From NCBI GenBank assembly GCA_035249985.1, contig DATFFP010000050.1, positions 1 through 64,000 of the forward strand: a DNA stretch of 64,000 nt, in the 5' to 3' direction. Origin of the DNA: JAICNG01 sp035249985 (GTDB lineage Bacteria > Gemmatimonadota > Gemmatimonadetes > Gemmatimonadales > Gemmatimonadaceae). Position numbers and translations under genes: made by a program. This document shows, piece after piece, positions 8,958 to 18,254 of the stretch (position 1 is its first letter; each line of letters begins with the position of its first letter). The notes beneath the pieces are model-generated. The model was not told where the DNA came from. It searched no databases and was given only the letters and a program-made list of their open reading frames with translations.

Positions 8958-10216
8958 GCTGGCGCGACAGCGAGTGCGCGCAGGCGCTTTGCGACATACG
9001 CGAGCACAACGCCTGACAGAACGCCCGCTACCGCCGCGAGGTATTCCACCGGCCGCGTTGGCCCGAGAGCAGTGACGGTGGGAATTATTGCCAGCGCGGT
9101 CACGACCGCGACTGCCGCCAGGATGACCGCACCACGCGACCGGGCCCAGAACCCCGCGGGCGCGCACAGCGCGGCGATCCAGCCGAGTCCCACGAGCGCG
9201 CGAAACCACTCTGGGGCAGACTCGACGTAGTACAGGAGTCCCCACCCGCGACTCGCCGTGTTGCGAGTCAGGCGGCTCTCACCCCCCATCGTCAGGAAAA
9301 ACCCGTCCCCTTCCCGCGCGACGCGAATCGTGAGAGGCTCGCCGCGACCAGCACCGGCCAGTCTGAAATCCGGTTGGTCGAAGCGCCGGTCCAGTGCGCG
9401 GAGCCGAGGTCGGACGACGAGCACGCCGCGGTCATCGCCGATGAACAGGACCTCGCGCCGGCGCAGGTCGTGAACGGAGAGGATCGGGGCGAGCGAGGGG
9501 GGTGTGCTCGCGTCGCGCATCTCGATCTGAAGCGTGTCCCCACGGTTCCACGCGTCCCGGAACGTGGACCACGGCCACCTCGATTCCGGCGGCAGCGTCC
9601 GCTCGCCTAACCGTACGCTGGTGATCGTTCCCGGGTGCGGCGGGAGGTGATAGCGCTCGGGCTCCCATTGAACGAAGTACGGCGCGTCAGGGTGCGTCGG
9701 AGTGAAGAGCCAACCGGTGAGAGCTACGATGCCGGCGAACAGTGCGACGGCCGCCGCGGTGAGTCGCACCGAGGCGCGAGGGCCCGGATAGATCCAGCGC
9801 GACGCGGTCCACACCATCAGGCCCCCGATCGCGCCACCGAGCGTGTTGAAGACGAGATCGCCGAGACTCGAGTCGCGACCCGGCACGAAGAACTGGATCG
9901 ACTCGATGATGGCCGAGAGCACGAAGCCGAGCGGGATGACCACCGACGCACCGAGCCCGGCGAGCGCCAGCGAAATCCCCAGTGGCACGAACATGACTGT
10001 GTTGAGGGTCGCGTCGGCTGCCCCGCGGTCGCCGCACACGAGGCATACGAGAAAGCGTTCGCCGCCGATCGCATCGGTGGGAAAGAGCGTCGCCCAGGCG
10101 ATGACGGCGACGCAAATCAGCGCCAGAATCCTCCCGCCCAACACTCCTGTAACAGCCTTCACACAGCTGTCGAGCGTCCGCCACAGGGCGGACGAGGGCG
10201 AGGCCCCTTCGCTCAT
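8921..10216 (-). CDS. VanZ-domain membrane protein with extracytoplasmic domain
   Basis: A 431-residue protein starting at ATG 10216 (MSEGASPSS). Residues ~28-165 form a VanZ-like helical bundle with the signature LNTVMFVPLGISLALAG, ESIQFFVPGRDSSLGDLVFN and NTLGGAIGG. Residues ~175-330 are soluble and beta-rich (LQIEMRDAS, VLFIGDDRGVLVVRPRL, GDGFFLTMGG), perhaps a carbohydrate-binding fold. Three more hydrophobic helices follow. VanZ proteins are linked to glycopeptide resistance in some firmicutes, but the domain is widespread and its role here is unknown. It converges on and overlaps the upstream GT4 gene, and is divergent from the deacetylase operon. Confidence 0.82.
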   Translation of the reverse strand: MSEGASPSSALWRTLDSCVKAVTGVLGGRILALICVAVIAWATLFPTDAIGGERFLVCLVCGDRGAADATLNTVMFVPLGISLALAGLGASVVIPLGFVLSAIIESIQFFVPGRDSSLGDLVFNTLGGAIGGLMVWTASRWIYPGPRASVRLTAAAVALFAGIVALTGWLFTPTHPDAPYFVQWEPERYHLPPHPGTITSVRLGERTLPPESRWPWSTFRDAWNRGDTLQIEMRDASTPPSLAPILSVHDLRRREVLFIGDDRGVLVVRPRLRALDRRFDQPDFRLAGAGRGEPLTIRVAREGDGFFLTMGGESRLTRNTASRGWGLLYYVESAPEWFRALVGLGWIAALCAPAGFWARSRGAVILAAVAVVTALAIIPTVTALGPTRPVEYLAAVAGVLSGVVLAYVAKRLRALAVAPAQPAASRVYRRA

Positions 10217-10346
10217 GGGTAACTCGTTGGGTGGTAGGAGGTTGTCCAGTGCCGACGGCGGCCGGTACCGAGGCGTCAAGCGTGCGTTCAGACGGGGGCT
10301 GTCCAAGTACCGAGAACGGCGTCCTTTGGCAATCTCGCCCCGCACC

Positions 10347-11363
10347 ATGGCACCCGCTGCGCTGCTAATCTGCTCGATAGATGTCGAGGAGGACAACTGG
10401 CTCCCGCAACGCTCGGCGTGTACCGCGGAGAACGTGAGGCGATTGCCGACGCTTGTCCCCCTTTTGAAAGACCTCGGTGTTCGTCCCACGTTCTTCGTAT
10501 CGCACGCGGCGGCGCGCCATCCCGGCGCGGCGGCTTTCATTGAGCGCGCGATCGAGGAAACCGGAGGCGAGCTCGCGGCGCATCTGCATCCCTGGAACAC
10601 GCCGCCATCACCGGAGCGCGCCACGCCATCGACGACAATGATGTGCAACCTTCCGCCCGAGCTTCAGCGCGCCAAGCTCGCCTCGCTGCTCGACGCGCAT
10701 GAGTCGGCCTTTGGTCGCCGTCCCACGACATTTCGTGCGGGACGGCTCGGCGGCGGCCCGCGTGTCGTCCGTCAGCTCGTGGACGCCGGCTTCACCGTCG
10801 ACAGCAGCGTCGCGCCGCTGACGGATCTCTCCGATGAGGCGGGCCCGTCCTTCATGGATTCGCCCATCGAGGCGCACATGCTCGCTGCCGAGCCGACCGC
10901 GGGTGACGTGGGCGATCCCCCGTCGATCGTGGAGGTCCCGCTGTCAGTCTCTCTCACACGGATGCCGCTCGAGCGCTGGAGAGCGGTGCGACAGGATCTC
11001 CTCTCGACCGTGCGCGGACAGGCCGTGCTTCGGGCGATGAGCGCGACGCGCCTTCTGCGCCGCGTTGCGCTCAGCCCGGAAGTGGAGAGCACAGTCGACA
11101 TGCTCCGTGCGGCGCAGGTCCTGCTCGCGTCCGGCGCCGGCTATGTCCAGCTGACGTGGCACTCGCCCACGCTCGTCCCCGGCCTGACACCGTTCACGCG
11201 GACCCTTCCCGACGTCAGGCGCTTTCTGCGCACGTTGGAGAGCGTCATTGGACGTCTGCGCACGCGCCATGGGCTCGAGAGCGTCACCGTAGGTGCAGCA
11301 GCCTCACGCCTCCTGGGCGCACGTGAGCTGGTCGCTCCTCCCGTAGCGGCGCTCGCGACGTGA
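10347..11363 (+). CDS. Polysaccharide deacetylase-like protein
   Basis: A 338-residue protein starting at ATG 10347 (MAPAALLICSIDVEEDNW). The SIDVEED strand, VRPTFFVSHAAA, and GGELAAHLHPWN followed by TTFRAGRLGGGPRVVRQL are the acidic and histidine motifs of the NodB-type (beta/alpha)7 barrel. No signal peptide is visible, so it may act on lipid-linked intermediates on the cytoplasmic side or on exported polymer by another route. Its stop overlaps the next gene's GTG start (GTGA). Expected role: removal of N- or O-acetyl groups from a polysaccharide. Confidence 0.75.
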   Translation: MAPAALLICSIDVEEDNWLPQRSACTAENVRRLPTLVPLLKDLGVRPTFFVSHAAARHPGAAAFIERAIEETGGELAAHLHPWNTPPSPERATPSTTMMCNLPPELQRAKLASLLDAHESAFGRRPTTFRAGRLGGGPRVVRQLVDAGFTVDSSVAPLTDLSDEAGPSFMDSPIEAHMLAAEPTAGDVGDPPSIVEVPLSVSLTRMPLERWRAVRQDLLSTVRGQAVLRAMSATRLLRRVALSPEVESTVDMLRAAQVLLASGAGYVQLTWHSPTLVPGLTPFTRTLPDVRRFLRTLESVIGRLRTRHGLESVTVGAAASRLLGARELVAPPVAALAT

Positions 11364-12442
11364 CGTCGTCCATGGCACGGCCGCGAGATGTGGTCGCATA
11401 CACGCACGCTGCGCAGCTGGCGGTCGTCGAGCTTTTCACGGGCAGCGATGTGGAATGGGATGCATTCGTCGCGACCGCAGGGGATGCCACGTTCTGCCAC
11501 CTTGCGGCGTGGCGCTGGATCATGCGCGATGTCTTTGGCCACGATTCGGCATACCTCGCGGTCAGGACGGACGACGGCGCGTTGCGCGGCGTCCTTCCCC
11601 TGGTGGAGGTGAGAAGCCGAATCTTCGGCAGCTATCTCATGTCGATGCCTTTCCTGAACGACGGCGGCCCTCTTGGCGATCCGTCGGCGTGCCAGGCCCT
11701 GCTTGCGGCCGCGGGGGAAGAAGCGAGACGGCGTCGCGTCGATTTGCTCGAGATTCGTACGCGCCACGCCATCCCGTCCGCACTCAGCGTGTCGGAGCGG
11801 AAGATCACGTCCCTGCTCGATTTGCCACCGACGCCGGATGCCCTCTGGAAGCGCTTTCCTTCGAAGCTGCGCAGCCAGATTCGCCGGCCCCAGAAAGAAG
11901 GGATGGTCGTGCGATTCGGGCAGGACCAGCAGGGCGCGTTCTACGATGTGTTCGCCCGAAAGATGCGCGAGCTGGGGACGCCCGTCTTGCCGCAGCGGTT
12001 CTTCGCGGAGTGCGCCCGCGGTCTCGGTGCTCACATCGAGTTCGCCGTCGTGTACTGGAACGACGCGCCGGTGGCCGCCGGCTGCGGGTTCATGTTCAAC
12101 GGTGAGTTCGAGATCACGTGGGCCGGCTCGCCGCGGCAGTTCAACGCGCAATCGCCGAACATGCTCCTCTACTGGTCGCTGATGGAGCACATGATCGGGC
12201 GAGGCTCACGCGTCTTCAATTTCGGCCGGTGCACGCCTAACGGCGCGACCCATCGCTTCAAGCGGCAGTGGAACCCGGTGGAGATCACGCTCCCGTGGCT
12301 GCAGAGCTCACCCCGCGGGAGCGTGGCTGCGCCCCCGTCTCCCGACCGCCCGGTCTTTCGCGCGGCAACGGCGGCGTGGCGGCGTCTGCCACTCCCGGTC
12401 ACGAACGCGTTAGGCCCCCTCATCGCCGGGAGCCTTCCATGA
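11360..12442 (+). CDS. FemAB/GNAT-like acyltransferase
   Basis: A 360-residue protein that starts at GTG overlapping the deacetylase stop. The tandem GNAT-like halves contain DATFCHLAAWRWIMRDVFG, LRGVLPLVEVRSRIFGSYL, LRSQIRRPQKEG and RVFNFGRCTPNGATHRFKRQW. This pattern is typical of FemAB-related proteins found beside exosortase/EPS loci (known of the family; the exosortase itself is not in the window). It probably attaches an aminoacyl or acyl group to a sugar or lipid-linked precursor. It is followed 34 bp later by asnB. Confidence 0.75.
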   Translation: MTSSMARPRDVVAYTHAAQLAVVELFTGSDVEWDAFVATAGDATFCHLAAWRWIMRDVFGHDSAYLAVRTDDGALRGVLPLVEVRSRIFGSYLMSMPFLNDGGPLGDPSACQALLAAAGEEARRRRVDLLEIRTRHAIPSALSVSERKITSLLDLPPTPDALWKRFPSKLRSQIRRPQKEGMVVRFGQDQQGAFYDVFARKMRELGTPVLPQRFFAECARGLGAHIEFAVVYWNDAPVAAGCGFMFNGEFEITWAGSPRQFNAQSPNMLLYWSLMEHMIGRGSRVFNFGRCTPNGATHRFKRQWNPVEITLPWLQSSPRGSVAAPPSPDRPVFRAATAAWRRLPLPVTNALGPLIAGSLP

Positions 12443-12476
12443 CCGCCATCCCTCACCGACTTCGGTCGCCTCGCGC

Positions 12477-14429
12477 ATGTGCGGACTCGCTGGAATACTG
12501 ACGTCCCGCGGTGAGCGCGCGGAGCAGCTCGAGAGCGCTGTTTCGCGAATGACCGGGACGCTCGTGCACCGGGGGCCGGACGACTGCGGCACCATGGTCG
12601 ATGGCGACGCCGGGATCGCTCTGGGCTTCCGCCGTCTCGCGATCATCGACCTGTCGGAGCAAGGGCATCAGCCGATGCGCTCCGCTTCCGGCCGGTTCAC
12701 CATGGTGTTCAATGGCGAGGTCTTCAATCACGGCGGGTTGCGCGCAGAGCTCCTGCGCGATGGGTGGCGCTTTCGAGGCCACAGCGACACCGAGGTGATC
12801 CTGGCATCGTTCGAGCGCTGGGGGATTGCCGGCGCCGTGCCGCGGTTCGTCGGGATGTTCGCCATTGCGGTGTGGGATGCCGCGTCGCGGACGCTGACGC
12901 TGATCCGCGACCGCATGGGCATCAAGCCGCTCTTCGTCAGCCAGACGGGCGGGCGAATCATTTTCGGCTCGGAGCTCAAGGCCCTGGTCGCCGATCCTGA
13001 CTTCGATCGCACGGTCGATGTCCAGGCGCTCGGCGACTTTCTGCGTTACCTCTACGTCCCGGGACCGAGCACGATCTATCGAGCGGCGCACAAGCTCGCC
13101 CCCGGTCACATGCTGACGATCTCCGACGCCGCGGCGAGCCTTCCCGCCTCGACGCCGTATTGGTCGGTGGAAGCGGCGGCCACGCGCGGTCTGGCCAATC
13201 CGCTCGTCGCCTCCGACGAGGAGCTCGCCGACGAATTCGATGCGCTGCTCTCGGACGCCGTACGGATGCGCATGGAGGCGGACGTTCCGCTCGGCGCGCT
13301 GCTCTCCGGCGGCATCGACTCGACGACGGTCGTGGCACTGCTCCAGGAGCATGCGTCCCGCCCCGTGAAGACGTTCGCCGTGGCGTTCGACGCCGCGGAG
13401 CATAACGAGGCGCATCACGCGGCTCGCGTCGCGAGGCATCTCGGCACCGACCACACCGAAGTGGAGCTCACCGGCGACGATGCGCTTGCCGTCGTCCCGC
13501 AGCTCGCCGACATCTTCGACGAGCCTCACGCCGATACGTCGCAGATTCCGGCCTACCTCATTTGCGGCGTCGCGCGACGAAGCGTCACGGTGGCCCTCTC
13601 GGGGGATGGCGGCGACGAGGTCTACGGCGGGTACAACCGCTACACGTATGGCGAAGGGATGCTGCGGCGCATCATGCAGGTCCCCCGGCCCGCCCGGATG
13701 ATGGTCGCCGCGGGAATCGGCAGCCTGTCCGCCGAATCATGGAACCGCGCGCACCGCGCCGTTGCCCCGGTGCTGCCCGGGTCGCTCCGGCATCGGCTGC
13801 CCGGCGAGAAGCTGCATAAGATCCGGCGCATCATGCGTGCGCGCTCGTCAGGCGCCATGTATCAGTCACTGGTGGCGGCGTGGCCGGAGCCGGACGAGCT
13901 GGTGCGCGATGCGCGCCCCCACACGGGCACGATGGATCGGGTCCTCGGCGCATCGAGTCCCGCACGGCTCGTCGATCGGATGATGCTCGCCGATCAGCTC
14001 ACGTACCTGCCTGACGATCAGCTGGCCAAGGTCGACCGCGTGAGCATGGCGGTGAGCCTGGAAGTGCGTGTCCCGCTGCTGGACCACCGCCTGGTGGAGT
14101 TCTCCTGGCGCGTACCGCTACATCAGAAGATCCGGGGCCGTCAGGGGAAGTGGCTGCTGCGGCAGAGTCTCGAGCGACGCGTTCCGCTCGACCTCATCGA
14201 CCGGCCGAAGATGGGTCTTTCCGTCCCGCTCGGCGGATGGCTCCGCGGCGCGCTTCGGGAGTGGGCGGAGGATTTGTTGTCGCCCGCGCATTTGGAGCGC
14301 GAAGGGCTGCTTCACGCCGAGCCGATTCGTCAGGCGTGGCGGCGTGTACTCGAGGGGCGGGACGAAGGGGCGCTCGGGGTGTGGGCGGTGCTGATGTTCG
14401 CTGCGTGGAAGGCCCGCTGGCTCAGCTGA
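12477..14429 (+). CDS. asnB: Asparagine synthase (glutamine-hydrolysing) family amidotransferase
   Basis: A 650-residue, full-length AsnB-type enzyme. The catalytic cysteine is Cys2 (MCGLAGIL), followed by the class II glutaminase domain (HRGPDDCG, FNGEVFNH, GHSDTEVIL) to about residue 200. The synthetase half has the PP-loop SGGIDS at 277-282 and SGDGGDEVYGGYNRY. It uses glutamine-derived ammonia and ATP to amidate a carboxylate. Within this EPS operon the substrate may be a sugar acid or another precursor rather than aspartate, as with paralogs in exosortase-associated clusters; that is inference. It ends three bases from the convergent FemAB-like gene. Confidence 0.88.
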   Translation: MCGLAGILTSRGERAEQLESAVSRMTGTLVHRGPDDCGTMVDGDAGIALGFRRLAIIDLSEQGHQPMRSASGRFTMVFNGEVFNHGGLRAELLRDGWRFRGHSDTEVILASFERWGIAGAVPRFVGMFAIAVWDAASRTLTLIRDRMGIKPLFVSQTGGRIIFGSELKALVADPDFDRTVDVQALGDFLRYLYVPGPSTIYRAAHKLAPGHMLTISDAAASLPASTPYWSVEAAATRGLANPLVASDEELADEFDALLSDAVRMRMEADVPLGALLSGGIDSTTVVALLQEHASRPVKTFAVAFDAAEHNEAHHAARVARHLGTDHTEVELTGDDALAVVPQLADIFDEPHADTSQIPAYLICGVARRSVTVALSGDGGDEVYGGYNRYTYGEGMLRRIMQVPRPARMMVAAGIGSLSAESWNRAHRAVAPVLPGSLRHRLPGEKLHKIRRIMRARSSGAMYQSLVAAWPEPDELVRDARPHTGTMDRVLGASSPARLVDRMMLADQLTYLPDDQLAKVDRVSMAVSLEVRVPLLDHRLVEFSWRVPLHQKIRGRQGKWLLRQSLERRVPLDLIDRPKMGLSVPLGGWLRGALREWAEDLLSPAHLEREGLLHAEPIRQAWRRVLEGRDEGALGVWAVLMFAAWKARWLS

Positions 14430-14432
14430 TGC

Positions 14433-15593
14433 TCAGCGACTCAGCCAGCGATGTGCGATCCGCGCCGCCCGCGCACGGACAGACGATGGCTCGTAGACCC
14501 ACTCGTCCGCGACCGTCACCACCTCGTGCGAGAAGTAGCGCTTGAAGGCCGATATGCCGCGCAGCGGATCGGCGCCCTCGGTGTCCGCGGCATCGGAGAC
14601 GCCGCCGAAATCGAACCAGGTGGCGCCGATGCGCTTGGCCCACGTAATGAGATCCCACATGAGGGGGTACGCCATGGGCATGCGGAATGGTACCTCGCGT
14701 GTCGAGCCGCCCTGCGAATACTCCACGTGATCGCCGTGCGCGCATCCCCACGCGAACGCGAGGAGGGACTCGGGCCCCTCGGCATCGTTGCGAAAGACCC
14801 CCACCAGGCGGGAGAGGTGAGGCGCTTCGCGGGTCAGGTCGATCATCGCTCGCCAGTCCTGCGCCGCGTACCGGCCGCCCGTGCGCGTGAGAGTCTCGAT
14901 CATGAGGGTCTCGAGACGCGCTGCATACCGCGGATCGGTGATCGGGGCGATCGTGGCGGGACATTTCGCCGCCGCCTTGATGTTGCGCCGGCCCGAGCGT
15001 TCGAACCCTTCGAAGATCGTTCGCTCATCGAGCCGCAGATCGAGCACCAGCGTCTGCTGGTATCCGTTCCGCACCTCCAGCGGCTTGAGTCCGAGCGAAG
15101 TCAGGTGCGTCGCATAATCCTCGCGGTCGTCCGCGTCGCGCGAGAAGATCTGCACCGTGAGCCGGAGCACGCGTGGATCGCGCCGAACGGCGCCGATGAG
15201 GGTCTCGAGCGCCAGGCGGCGGAGGGCGGGCGCCAGCGCCGCGCCAAGCCTAACGACGTCGAGCACCACGTGCCCGGGGACGTACAGCGCGGGACGAACG
15301 TTGACGCCGAGTGCGCCGGCGCACCGCCCTTCCCTGCCTCGCACCGCGACCAGCCAGGTCTCACGCGCCCGCACGACGGGTGCGGCCAGCTGTCGGTATT
15401 CCAGCGGCACTGGAACGCCGAGGCGGTCGAGATCGCGCTCGCACCGCATGCGCTCCTCGCTCGGCCCGCGCAGAATCGCGGCGCGACAGGAGGCGGCCGG
15501 ATCGCGGCCAGCAACCTGCGTATCGGCGGCGCCGGGAGCCTGGACGACTGCGTCGGCGAGCGTGGGTTGGCTCTGGAGAAACGTACGGGGCAT
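14433..15593 (-). CDS. FemAB-like peptidyl/acyl transferase
   Basis: A 386-residue protein with the lipid II:glycine transferase-like arrangement: RSGRRNIKAAAK, YQQTLVLDLRLDERTIFEGF, then LLAFAWGCAHGDHVEYSQGGST and GATWFDFGGVSDAADTEGADPLRGISAFKRYF. The last block matches the FemAB C-terminal signature (FGG...G...FK..F). Typical FemX/FemAB members add an aminoacyl-tRNA-derived residue to a peptidoglycan or other acceptor. It is a second FemAB-type gene within 2 kb, divergent from the c-di-GMP-regulated BIG2 gene. The first ~50 residues are not conserved, so the start is uncertain. Confidence 0.75.
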   Translation of the reverse strand: MPRTFLQSQPTLADAVVQAPGAADTQVAGRDPAASCRAAILRGPSEERMRCERDLDRLGVPVPLEYRQLAAPVVRARETWLVAVRGREGRCAGALGVNVRPALYVPGHVVLDVVRLGAALAPALRRLALETLIGAVRRDPRVLRLTVQIFSRDADDREDYATHLTSLGLKPLEVRNGYQQTLVLDLRLDERTIFEGFERSGRRNIKAAAKCPATIAPITDPRYAARLETLMIETLTRTGGRYAAQDWRAMIDLTREAPHLSRLVGVFRNDAEGPESLLAFAWGCAHGDHVEYSQGGSTREVPFRMPMAYPLMWDLITWAKRIGATWFDFGGVSDAADTEGADPLRGISAFKRYFSHEVVTVADEWVYEPSSVRARAARIAHRWLSR

Positions 15594-15787
15594 CGGGGGG
15601 TAGGAAGAGTCGGCCGCGAGAGACGCTCAACCTTGGCAATATCGGGGCAATCGCGCGGGCGGCAGGCACTCGCTCATAACCGGTTGTGCAGCAACGTCAT
15701 GGAATCCAGCAGCTCGTTCTCGCCAGGTTCCGTATTCGATTCATGTAGCGACGTCGCGACAGCGGATCACTGCACTATTCTGTTTGT

Positions 15788-15817
15788 TTCCCGAATCAAC
15801 GCCGTTGCATTCGGGAA
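15788..15817. promoter_or_regulatory. Inverted repeat in promoter region upstream of riboswitch
   Basis: TTCCCGAA (15788-15795) and its exact reverse complement TTCGGGAA (15810-15817) are separated by 14 bases. They lie in an AT-richer patch between the divergent FemAB-like gene and the c-di-GMP riboswitch. The shape fits a dimeric regulator site or a small hairpin. Apart from this repeat and the riboswitch I see nothing in the stretch 15594-15997. Confidence 0.4.
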
Positions 15818-15997
15818 AATTGTGATGTGAAGCGTAGCGTAACTCACAGTGCGCATTATGTTTATCTCGCAAGTCCAACTGACTCAATCCGTGTGACCAC
15901 CGTCTGCACGAACTCGTCGGCTAAGTGGCTGGCAGGTGTAGACGAGCTAGCTGCCGTGTTCGTGCACCATTTCCGGCAAGATCGCCTGGCCTCCTAG

Positions 15998-16080
15998 GGC
16001 CGCGACAAGGGCAAACCCGTCGAAAGACGGCGACGCAAAGCTACGAGGCTACCGTGCGCTGCACTCAAGGGCGCACCACG
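15998..16080 (+). promoter_or_regulatory. Cyclic di-GMP-I (GEMM) riboswitch
   Basis: The aptamer core is unmistakable: GACAAGGGCAAACC, then the GAAA-capped hairpin CCGTC/GACGG (16017-16030), then GACGCAAAGCTACGAGGCTACCG, then a second hairpin GTGCGC/GCGCAC (16054-16076). These are the invariant elements of the GEMM-I class, which binds c-di-GMP. The start codon of the BIG2 lipoprotein lies 44 bases downstream. I see no T-tract terminator in between, so translational control is more likely than attenuation (inference). Confidence 0.93.
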
Positions 16081-16123
16081 CCAGTCGGGCCGCCGAACGG
16101 AACTCTTCGTGGAGGGCTCAGGG

Positions 16124-18058
16124 ATGCGTCCCTATATGCTCACATCCGCGGCGACCCTTCTCGCCGGTGTGTTCGGCCTCGCCGCTTGTAACACACAGCG
16201 CGCCACTGATGCCCTTGGCTCAGTGGTCGTTTCCATATCCCCAAGCTCCGTCACTCTGACGGTGGGGCAAACCCGGCAACTGCTCGCGGCGATCAACCCG
16301 CAGCAATCGGGCAGCCCGAGCTGGAACAGCACCAACCCGGGGATTGCATCGGTGACGTCGGAAGGGGTGCTGACGGCTCATGGGCCGGGCGCAACGAAGG
16401 TTTCGGCGAGCATCGCTGGCGTGACCGGCGAGGCCGACGTCACGGTTGCGGCGGCGCCTCCTCCCCCGCCTCCAGGTCAGGCACCGGTCGCGGTGGTGTC
16501 CATCTCTCCATCGAGCGGAAGCGTCCAGGTTGGTCAGTCGGTGCAGTTCGCCGCCACCACGCGTGACGCGGCCGGGAACGTGCTGACGGGACGGGCGGTC
16601 ACCTGGTATTCGAACCATCCGGGCTACGCCCAGGTCGACGCGACCGGACGCGCCACCGGAGTGAGTGCAGGCACGGCCGAGCTCGTAGCATCGTCGGAGG
16701 GCGTGACGGGGACCGCGTCGCTGACCGTTACGACGGCCCCACCGCCGCCACCCCCACCGCCGGCGCCCGTCGCGACAGTGGCCGTGGCGCCTCTAACAGG
16801 GAGTATCTCCGTTGGGCAGACGCTGCAGCTCACCGCGACGCTGCGCGACGCATCGGGCAACCTGTTGACTGGTCGCACGATCTCGTGGACGACGAGCAGC
16901 GCCAGTACCGCCACGGTCTCCAGCTCCGGTCTCGTGACCGCCGTCGCGGCCGGTGGCCCTGTGACAATTACTGCTACGAGCGAAGGGCGCAGTGGCGCGG
17001 CCGCGGTGACGGTGACCGCGCCGCCACCGCCACCGCCGCCAGCCCCAGTCGCGACGGTCACGCTCGCGCCAACATCGACGTCGCTTCAAGTGGGGCAGTC
17101 CGCGCAGCTCACGGCTACGCTTCGCGACGCGGCGGGCAACATTTTGACCGGCCGGAGCGTCAGCTGGTCAACCGGAAACGCCGCTGTCGCGACGGTCTCG
17201 ACGTCTGGACTCGTGTCGGCCGTAGCGGTTGGTGGACCGGTGACGATCACCGCCACGAGTGAAGGCACGCCGGGAACGGCGTCTGTTACCGTGACCGCGA
17301 TTTCGACGGGCACCACGCTCTTCGAGAGCGATTGGCGTACGGCGACGGGCACGGGTACCACGGCACTGCGTGACGGCACCAAGTGGTCGGAGTGGGTCAA
17401 TTACGGCGGACCGCAGCTTCTCTCCGTGGTCTCCGCATCGGGCATGGGTTTCCCGTCCGGCATGGCCAACGTGCTGCGCGTACTTCAGTTGGGCGAGCAG
17501 GACGCGGAGCACATGCAGCTCACGAACGGTATTCCTGCTCCACAGGTGGGCAGCCACCTCTACTACCGCATCTACACGCGCGTGGATGAGGCGGCGCAGG
17601 GCGGTGGATCCGATCACCCGGTAGAACCGATGCCGGGAAGCTGCCCGTTCCTCTGGACCTTCAAACGCCAAATCTCGTCCACGGGCTGGACGCCCGAGTG
17701 GCAGTTCTCCAACACGCCAAGCGAGGAGTGGTGGAATCTGCGCGTCCAATTGCAGAAGAACGTCGTCTACCGCCTCGAGTGGCACTTCCACTTCATTACG
17801 TCGTCGACCTTCAAGTTCGATACGCGGATCTACGACGCGGCGGGCACGCTCCTGTACACGGACGCGGACTTCCTGAGCGGCAACTTCGCAAATCAAACGC
17901 TCGCGGCGCGCGATCCGGACTTCCGCAACAACAACAACGATTGCTTCCGCCATCTGTTCGTGGGGAACAACGGGCAGGCCAACTGGAATGCGACGAACAC
18001 CTACACCTACTGGGGCGGCGTGAAGGTATGCCGCGATGGCTGGTGCGGAGCGTACTGA
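16124..18058 (+). CDS. Secreted BIG2-repeat lipoprotein with jelly-roll-like C-terminal domain
   Basis: A 644-residue protein starting at ATG 16124, seven bases after GGAGGG. The N-terminus ends in the lipobox GLAAC (Cys about residue 22), so it should be a surface or periplasmic lipoprotein. Four Ig-like BIG2 repeats follow (each with SISPSS...VGQ..Q..AT and VTITATSEG-type strands), joined by proline runs. The last ~210 residues, from TTLFESDWRTATG to the C-terminus, form a beta-rich domain with aromatic residues (RIYTRVDEAAQGGGSDHP, LEWHFHF) that resembles polysaccharide-binding or lyase jelly-rolls. The domain is shared almost residue for residue with the protein encoded at 25568-29326. 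A c-di-GMP riboswitch precedes it, suggesting a biofilm matrix or adhesin role. Confidence 0.88.
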   Translation: MRPYMLTSAATLLAGVFGLAACNTQRATDALGSVVVSISPSSVTLTVGQTRQLLAAINPQQSGSPSWNSTNPGIASVTSEGVLTAHGPGATKVSASIAGVTGEADVTVAAAPPPPPPGQAPVAVVSISPSSGSVQVGQSVQFAATTRDAAGNVLTGRAVTWYSNHPGYAQVDATGRATGVSAGTAELVASSEGVTGTASLTVTTAPPPPPPPPAPVATVAVAPLTGSISVGQTLQLTATLRDASGNLLTGRTISWTTSSASTATVSSSGLVTAVAAGGPVTITATSEGRSGAAAVTVTAPPPPPPPAPVATVTLAPTSTSLQVGQSAQLTATLRDAAGNILTGRSVSWSTGNAAVATVSTSGLVSAVAVGGPVTITATSEGTPGTASVTVTAISTGTTLFESDWRTATGTGTTALRDGTKWSEWVNYGGPQLLSVVSASGMGFPSGMANVLRVLQLGEQDAEHMQLTNGIPAPQVGSHLYYRIYTRVDEAAQGGGSDHPVEPMPGSCPFLWTFKRQISSTGWTPEWQFSNTPSEEWWNLRVQLQKNVVYRLEWHFHFITSSTFKFDTRIYDAAGTLLYTDADFLSGNFANQTLAARDPDFRNNNNDCFRHLFVGNNGQANWNATNTYTYWGGVKVCRDGWCGAY

Positions 18059-18093
18059 GCCACACCCCGTTCTAACGAGCGACCTAACGACCG

Positions 18094-18123
18094 CGCGCCC
18101 CGGGACTCACGTTCCGGGGCGCG
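18094..18123 (+). terminator. Strong GC hairpin after the BIG2 gene
   Basis: CGCGCCCCGG (18094-18103) pairs perfectly with 18114-18123 across a 10-base loop, 36 bases after the BIG2 stop. The following TTGGCTT is only weakly T-rich, so it may be a terminator or an mRNA-stabilising hairpin. Confidence 0.65.
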
Positions 18124-18254
18124 TTGGCTTCACGGCCGACTGGTAGTTGAGTCAGGTGGCTTGCCGGTATCGGGCCCGACGCCTATCATAGCGGGCCATT
18201 TGTTTCTCCCCTCCGCGTCCCCGACTGGCACGTCTCCCCCGGCTGTCGGCCCGT

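Noticed and set aside
8921..10648. A longer N-terminus for the VanZ protein (575 residues)
   Set aside because: The extra 143 residues lie opposite the deacetylase start region and are not conserved in style; ATG 10216 begins a normal membrane protein.
16441..17300. DNA tandem repeats in the BIG2 genes as mobile or satellite DNA
   Set aside because: The periodicity is the ~85-codon protein repeat with proline linkers, explained by domain duplication.
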